A stretch of 64,000 nucleotides of DNA from the NCBI GenBank assembly GCA_030168595.1, contig CP115556.1:1-64000 (forward strand), written 5' to 3'. Made by a program: the position numbers and the translations under genes. Of the stretch, positions 61,570 to 64,000 are shown in pieces (positions within the stretch are counted from its first letter, which is position 1; every line of letters begins with the position of its first letter). The notes under the pieces are model-generated. The model did not search any database, was not told the DNA's origin, and saw only the letters and a list, made by a program, of their open reading frames with translations. The DNA is from Methanomassiliicoccales archaeon LGM-DZ1. Its GTDB lineage: Archaea; Thermoplasmatota; Thermoplasmata; Methanomassiliicoccales; Methanomethylophilaceae.

Positions 61570-62301
61570 TTAATCGGTTTTCGGTAGGCCGCTTATGATC
61601 TCGGAGATCTTGCGCCCGCCCAGGTACACATCCCCGGATTCGACGATGTCCGCGATCCTGTCGACCAGCTCGGTGATGTTGAACACCGGGATCTCCACGG
61701 TGGAACTGGCGACCCTTACCATGGTGTTGAGGACATCGCGGTACTCCCCGTCGTACCCGTGCGCGTACTGGGCGCATACGTTCCCGACGGCGCCTATAAT
61801 CGCGGATATCCTCACTCTGAATATCTGCGGGTTCCTGGTCCCGCTCATCATGTCCTTGAAGACGTCGCTGAACCATTTCTCATAAACATCGACGTATTCG
61901 CATACGGCCGCCCAGGAGCGGTGGGCGTTGTAGATGATATCGGCCAATCTCGGGGAGGAGCTCGCGAGATAAAGTTCTATGGCGGCCGGGAGAATTATGG
62001 CGCTCATCGGGTCGTCAAGCCTGCTGAAGACGCTCTTCGAGTCCTCAAGGAAGTCATGGAGGGCGTCGGTGACCGCGCTGAGCAATATGTCCTCCTTGCT
62101 TTTGAAGCGGTTGTAGAGGCTGCCGTTGAGTATACCGGTCTTCAGGACGATGTCGCGGGTGGTGGTGTTCTCATATCCTTTAAGATAGAACAGCTCCACC
62201 GCTGCCATCTTGATCTTATCGCGCGCCTCCTCGCGTTTTTCTTCTGCGGATTTCTTGGCAGTCTTGCCTTCCGCCGTCTCCTGCATATCGGAATTCCCCA
62301 T
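61570..62301 (-). CDS. TetR family transcriptional regulator
   Basis: 243 residues. The HTH is TTRDIVLKTGILNGSLYNRFKSKEDIL near residues 42-68, followed by a helical ligand-binding domain. It is divergent from the MMPL transporter, the usual setting for a repressor of an export pump. A TATA-like TATTTAAAT (62312-62320) would start transcription near 62290, so ATG 62286 (MQETAEG) may be the real start. The perfect palindrome at 62321-62334 beside this promoter is the likely operator. Confidence 0.9.
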   Translation of the reverse strand: MGNSDMQETAEGKTAKKSAEEKREEARDKIKMAAVELFYLKGYENTTTRDIVLKTGILNGSLYNRFKSKEDILLSAVTDALHDFLEDSKSVFSRLDDPMSAIILPAAIELYLASSSPRLADIIYNAHRSWAAVCEYVDVYEKWFSDVFKDMMSGTRNPQIFRVRISAIIGAVGNVCAQYAHGYDGEYRDVLNTMVRVASSTVEIPVFNITELVDRIADIVESGDVYLGGRKISEIISGLPKTD

Positions 62302-62320
62302 GCTCAGACCCTATTTAAAT

Positions 62321-62334
62321 TTGAGCAGGCTCAA
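62321..62334. promoter_or_regulatory. Putative TetR operator
   Basis: TTGAGCAGGCTCAA is a perfect inverted repeat (TTGAGC-AG-GCTCAA) in the 220-bp divergent region, directly beside the tetR TATA box. Its symmetry and place fit a TetR dimer site that would control tetR and possibly the transporter. Confidence 0.5.
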
Positions 62335-62521
62335 AACATTTTTATCAAAATTTCCGTTCTAATCCAGTCTCGATATTTCTAGTATATAAATTTACTAACG
62401 AAAACGAACCGCAGGCAGGGCAGCGGTGAATTATTATCAATCGTTTATCCAATTTGTTTTTTGACTATGTTCAAAATATATTTATAGCGTTAAAAAATAA
62501 CCTCGCCCCATTGGTGAAACC

Positions 62522-64000
62522 ATGTTCTCCAAACTTGCGGACACAGTCATGAAACACTCCAAGGCGATAATCGCGCTTTGGGTCGTGGTTCTCTGCTGTG
62601 CCCTGCCCTTCGGGCTCAAGAGCAACGACGTTCTCGTTTACGACATGAACGAGCTGCCGGGCTCAAGCAATGAGGCGTCCGAAGGCCAGGACATTATCAA
62701 TGAATACTTCACGAACACAATCGATCTCTCAGAGATCCTTGTCATCTCATACGATAACGCCGAGGAGGCAGCGCTTACCAGCGCCGTCTATTCTGAGTTT
62801 GCCTCCCGCATGAGCGCCGAGCTCGGGGACAAGGGCTTCACTGTCTCCGATTACGGATCTTATTCCAAAGGCTCGTCCGGATATCCGGGAATCGAGTTGA
62901 TAGCCATCGGCTGCACCGACAAGGATTATGATGTGGTCGATGAGACAGAAAACATCAGGGACATCGTCAAAGATTCTGTCGATGCTGTTTCGGGAGCCGG
63001 CGCTCTCAAGACCTATGTCACCGGGAACGATGCGCTCACTCATGACACCATGACCTCATCCACCGAAGATGTCTCCAAGATCGACCCCATGTCCATCGTG
63101 CTCATCTTCGTGCTGCTGGGTCTCTTCTTCTATGCCATCGTCACGGCCATCATCCCGCCGGCGGTCGTCGGTATGTCCTACGGGATCGTCCTGCTCCTCC
63201 TGTACGTTATCGGGAACATGGTCGGTATCTTCTACATCACCCAGATCCTCATCCTAGTCGTCATGCTCGGAGCGGGCTGCGACTATGCGATTTTCATCAT
63301 GACCCGCTACCGCGACGAGAGGAAGATCGGAAAGGACCATCAGACCGCCCTCAGGGAGGCAGTCATGTGGGGCGGGGAGTCCGTCTTCACGTCCGGTGTC
63401 TCAGTTGTCATCGGTTTCGCCTGCCTGGCTATCTGCGACTACTCTCTCGTCAGGACCATGGGAATCATACTGGCGCTCTCCATCGTCGTGGCACTGTTCG
63501 CCGCTCTGACCTTCATCCCCTCGCTCGTCAACCTGCTCGGGGAGAAGATCTTCTGGCCCAACGCCATCAAGAAGTACCAGGACAACGAGGCCAACGTCAA
63601 GAAGGGCAAAATTAGGGGGCTCCACGCCCACCTCTCCTCCATGTCCAAGAGGTACTTCACCTGGCTGTCCAGGAACACCCACAAGTACGCGGCGCCCATC
63701 GTCGCCGTGCTCCTCGTCGTCGCCGTTCCCAGTGTCTGGTACTTCTTCGAATCCGAGGACTCAGCCGACCTCATCAGCGTTGAGCCTGACTCTGAATCCA
63801 TGGACGGACTGAATGCCATCATGGACGTTGCCGACGGCGGCATGATCATGCCTACCTATGTGGTCCTCGATCTCAATCAGAGCGCTGTCCAGAGCATAAG
63901 CACGTCCTCGGACGATTATGCGTACGCGGTGCTCGATACAGCCGGACATCTTGCGACAGATGCATATGGAAATCCGATCAGGCTTCCGTATCTGGTCTGG
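62522..64000 (+). CDS. MMPL/RND superfamily transporter (cut by window edge)
   Basis: The first 493 codons are present. TM1 (AIIALWVVVLCCALPFGL) is followed by an outer domain of about 150 residues, a cluster of membrane helices (PMSIVLIFVLLGLFFYAIV, GIVLLLLYVIGNMVGIFYI, ILILVVMLGAGCDYAIFI, SVVIGFACLAICDYSL, IILALSIVVALFAALTFIPS) and the start of the second half (APIVAVLLVVAVPSVWYFF). GAGCDYAIFI is the family's conserved region in the central helices. It probably exports lipids or hydrophobic compounds. AAATATATTTATAG (about 62471-62486) and GGTGA just upstream give promoter and ribosome site. Confidence 0.9.
   Translation, partial: MFSKLADTVMKHSKAIIALWVVVLCCALPFGLKSNDVLVYDMNELPGSSNEASEGQDIINEYFTNTIDLSEILVISYDNAEEAALTSAVYSEFASRMSAELGDKGFTVSDYGSYSKGSSGYPGIELIAIGCTDKDYDVVDETENIRDIVKDSVDAVSGAGALKTYVTGNDALTHDTMTSSTEDVSKIDPMSIVLIFVLLGLFFYAIVTAIIPPAVVGMSYGIVLLLLYVIGNMVGIFYITQILILVVMLGAGCDYAIFIMTRYRDERKIGKDHQTALREAVMWGGESVFTSGVSVVIGFACLAICDYSLVRTMGIILALSIVVALFAALTFIPSLVNLLGEKIFWPNAIKKYQDNEANVKKGKIRGLHAHLSSMSKRYFTWLSRNTHKYAAPIVAVLLVVAVPSVWYFFESEDSADLISVEPDSESMDGLNAIMDVADGGMIMPTYVVLDLNQSAVQSISTSSDDYAYAVLDTAGHLATDAYGNPIRLPYLVW

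Noticed and set aside
1-64000. CRISPR arrays, rRNA and tRNA genes
   Set aside because: No regularly spaced repeats, no rRNA-like stretch and no tRNA T-loop/acceptor pattern outside coding genes were seen by eye.

Overview
The window reads as a chromosomal segment of a GC-rich methanogenic archaeon, most likely of the Methanomassiliicoccales (gut/rumen Methanomethylophilaceae type). What I see: archaeal-type DnaG primase, archaeal AspRS, archaeal fructose-1,6-bisphosphate aldolase/phosphatase, MptD dihydroneopterin aldolase, a Trm1 tRNA methyltransferase, a UbiD homolog of the type used in the archaeal mevalonate pathway, TATA boxes about 25 nt ahead of start codons, and many Sel1-repeat genes. 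Two genes are interrupted only by an in-frame amber (TAG) codon, while nearly all other genes end in TGA or TAA, as expected where TAG can be read as pyrrolysine. The taxonomic placement is inference.

Layout. 1-1031: feoB (cut by the window edge) and feoA, minus strand, behind DtxR-like palindromes. 1324-3779: a catalytically degenerate HAD protein divergent from formate-THF ligase (fhs). 3838-7991: four Sel1-repeat genes. 8247-11972: PaaK-like ligase, nitroreductase, QueG-like Fe-S protein and an unknown protein. 12025-19505: an insertion-sequence hot spot where three IS1634-like elements (12025-13862, 14491-16348, 17170-18874) and a transposase remnant surround a SIR2-like gene. Two of them sit inside that gene; removing them restores a continuous 547-codon frame. 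20202-34262: cardiolipin synthase, a DUF4143 ATPase behind paired palindromes, a ubiquitin-like small protein, members of an unrecognised paralogous family, two convergent nuclease-helicase (DUF2075-like) genes (one broken by a fourth IS), and two CbiP-like cobyric acid synthase genes.

34440-41316: an Mre11/YhaO-like nuclease and YhaN-like ATPase pair, a candidate structured RNA or leader, dnaG, and a Lon-like ATPase without its protease domain. 41372-46948: a fifth Sel1 gene, a membrane-anchored unknown, an amber-containing member of the paralogous family, a GNAT acetyltransferase, and a secreted lamin-tail/phospholipase D protein. 47054-57281: housekeeping genes: tpiA and fbp (gluconeogenesis; fbp carries an in-frame amber), an AIM24 protein, aspS, a Hjc-like resolvase, nadA, mptD, then THEP1 NTPase, trm1 and an unknown gene with overlapping ends, and purA. 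57307-64000: a secreted InlB-repeat protein, an IS5-like element, a NifX-like protein, a frameshifted small membrane protein, a UbiD family decarboxylase, and a TetR regulator divergent from an MMPL/RND-type transporter cut by the window edge.

The core genes are GC-rich and tightly packed. The accessory island (about 12-34 kb) holds the broken defence-like genes and the transposons. The most notable points are the in-frame amber in fbp, the second amber in a lineage-specific family, the exact IS dissections of the SIR2 and DUF2075 genes, the structured stretch ahead of dnaG, and the paired palindromes ahead of the DUF4143 ATPase.
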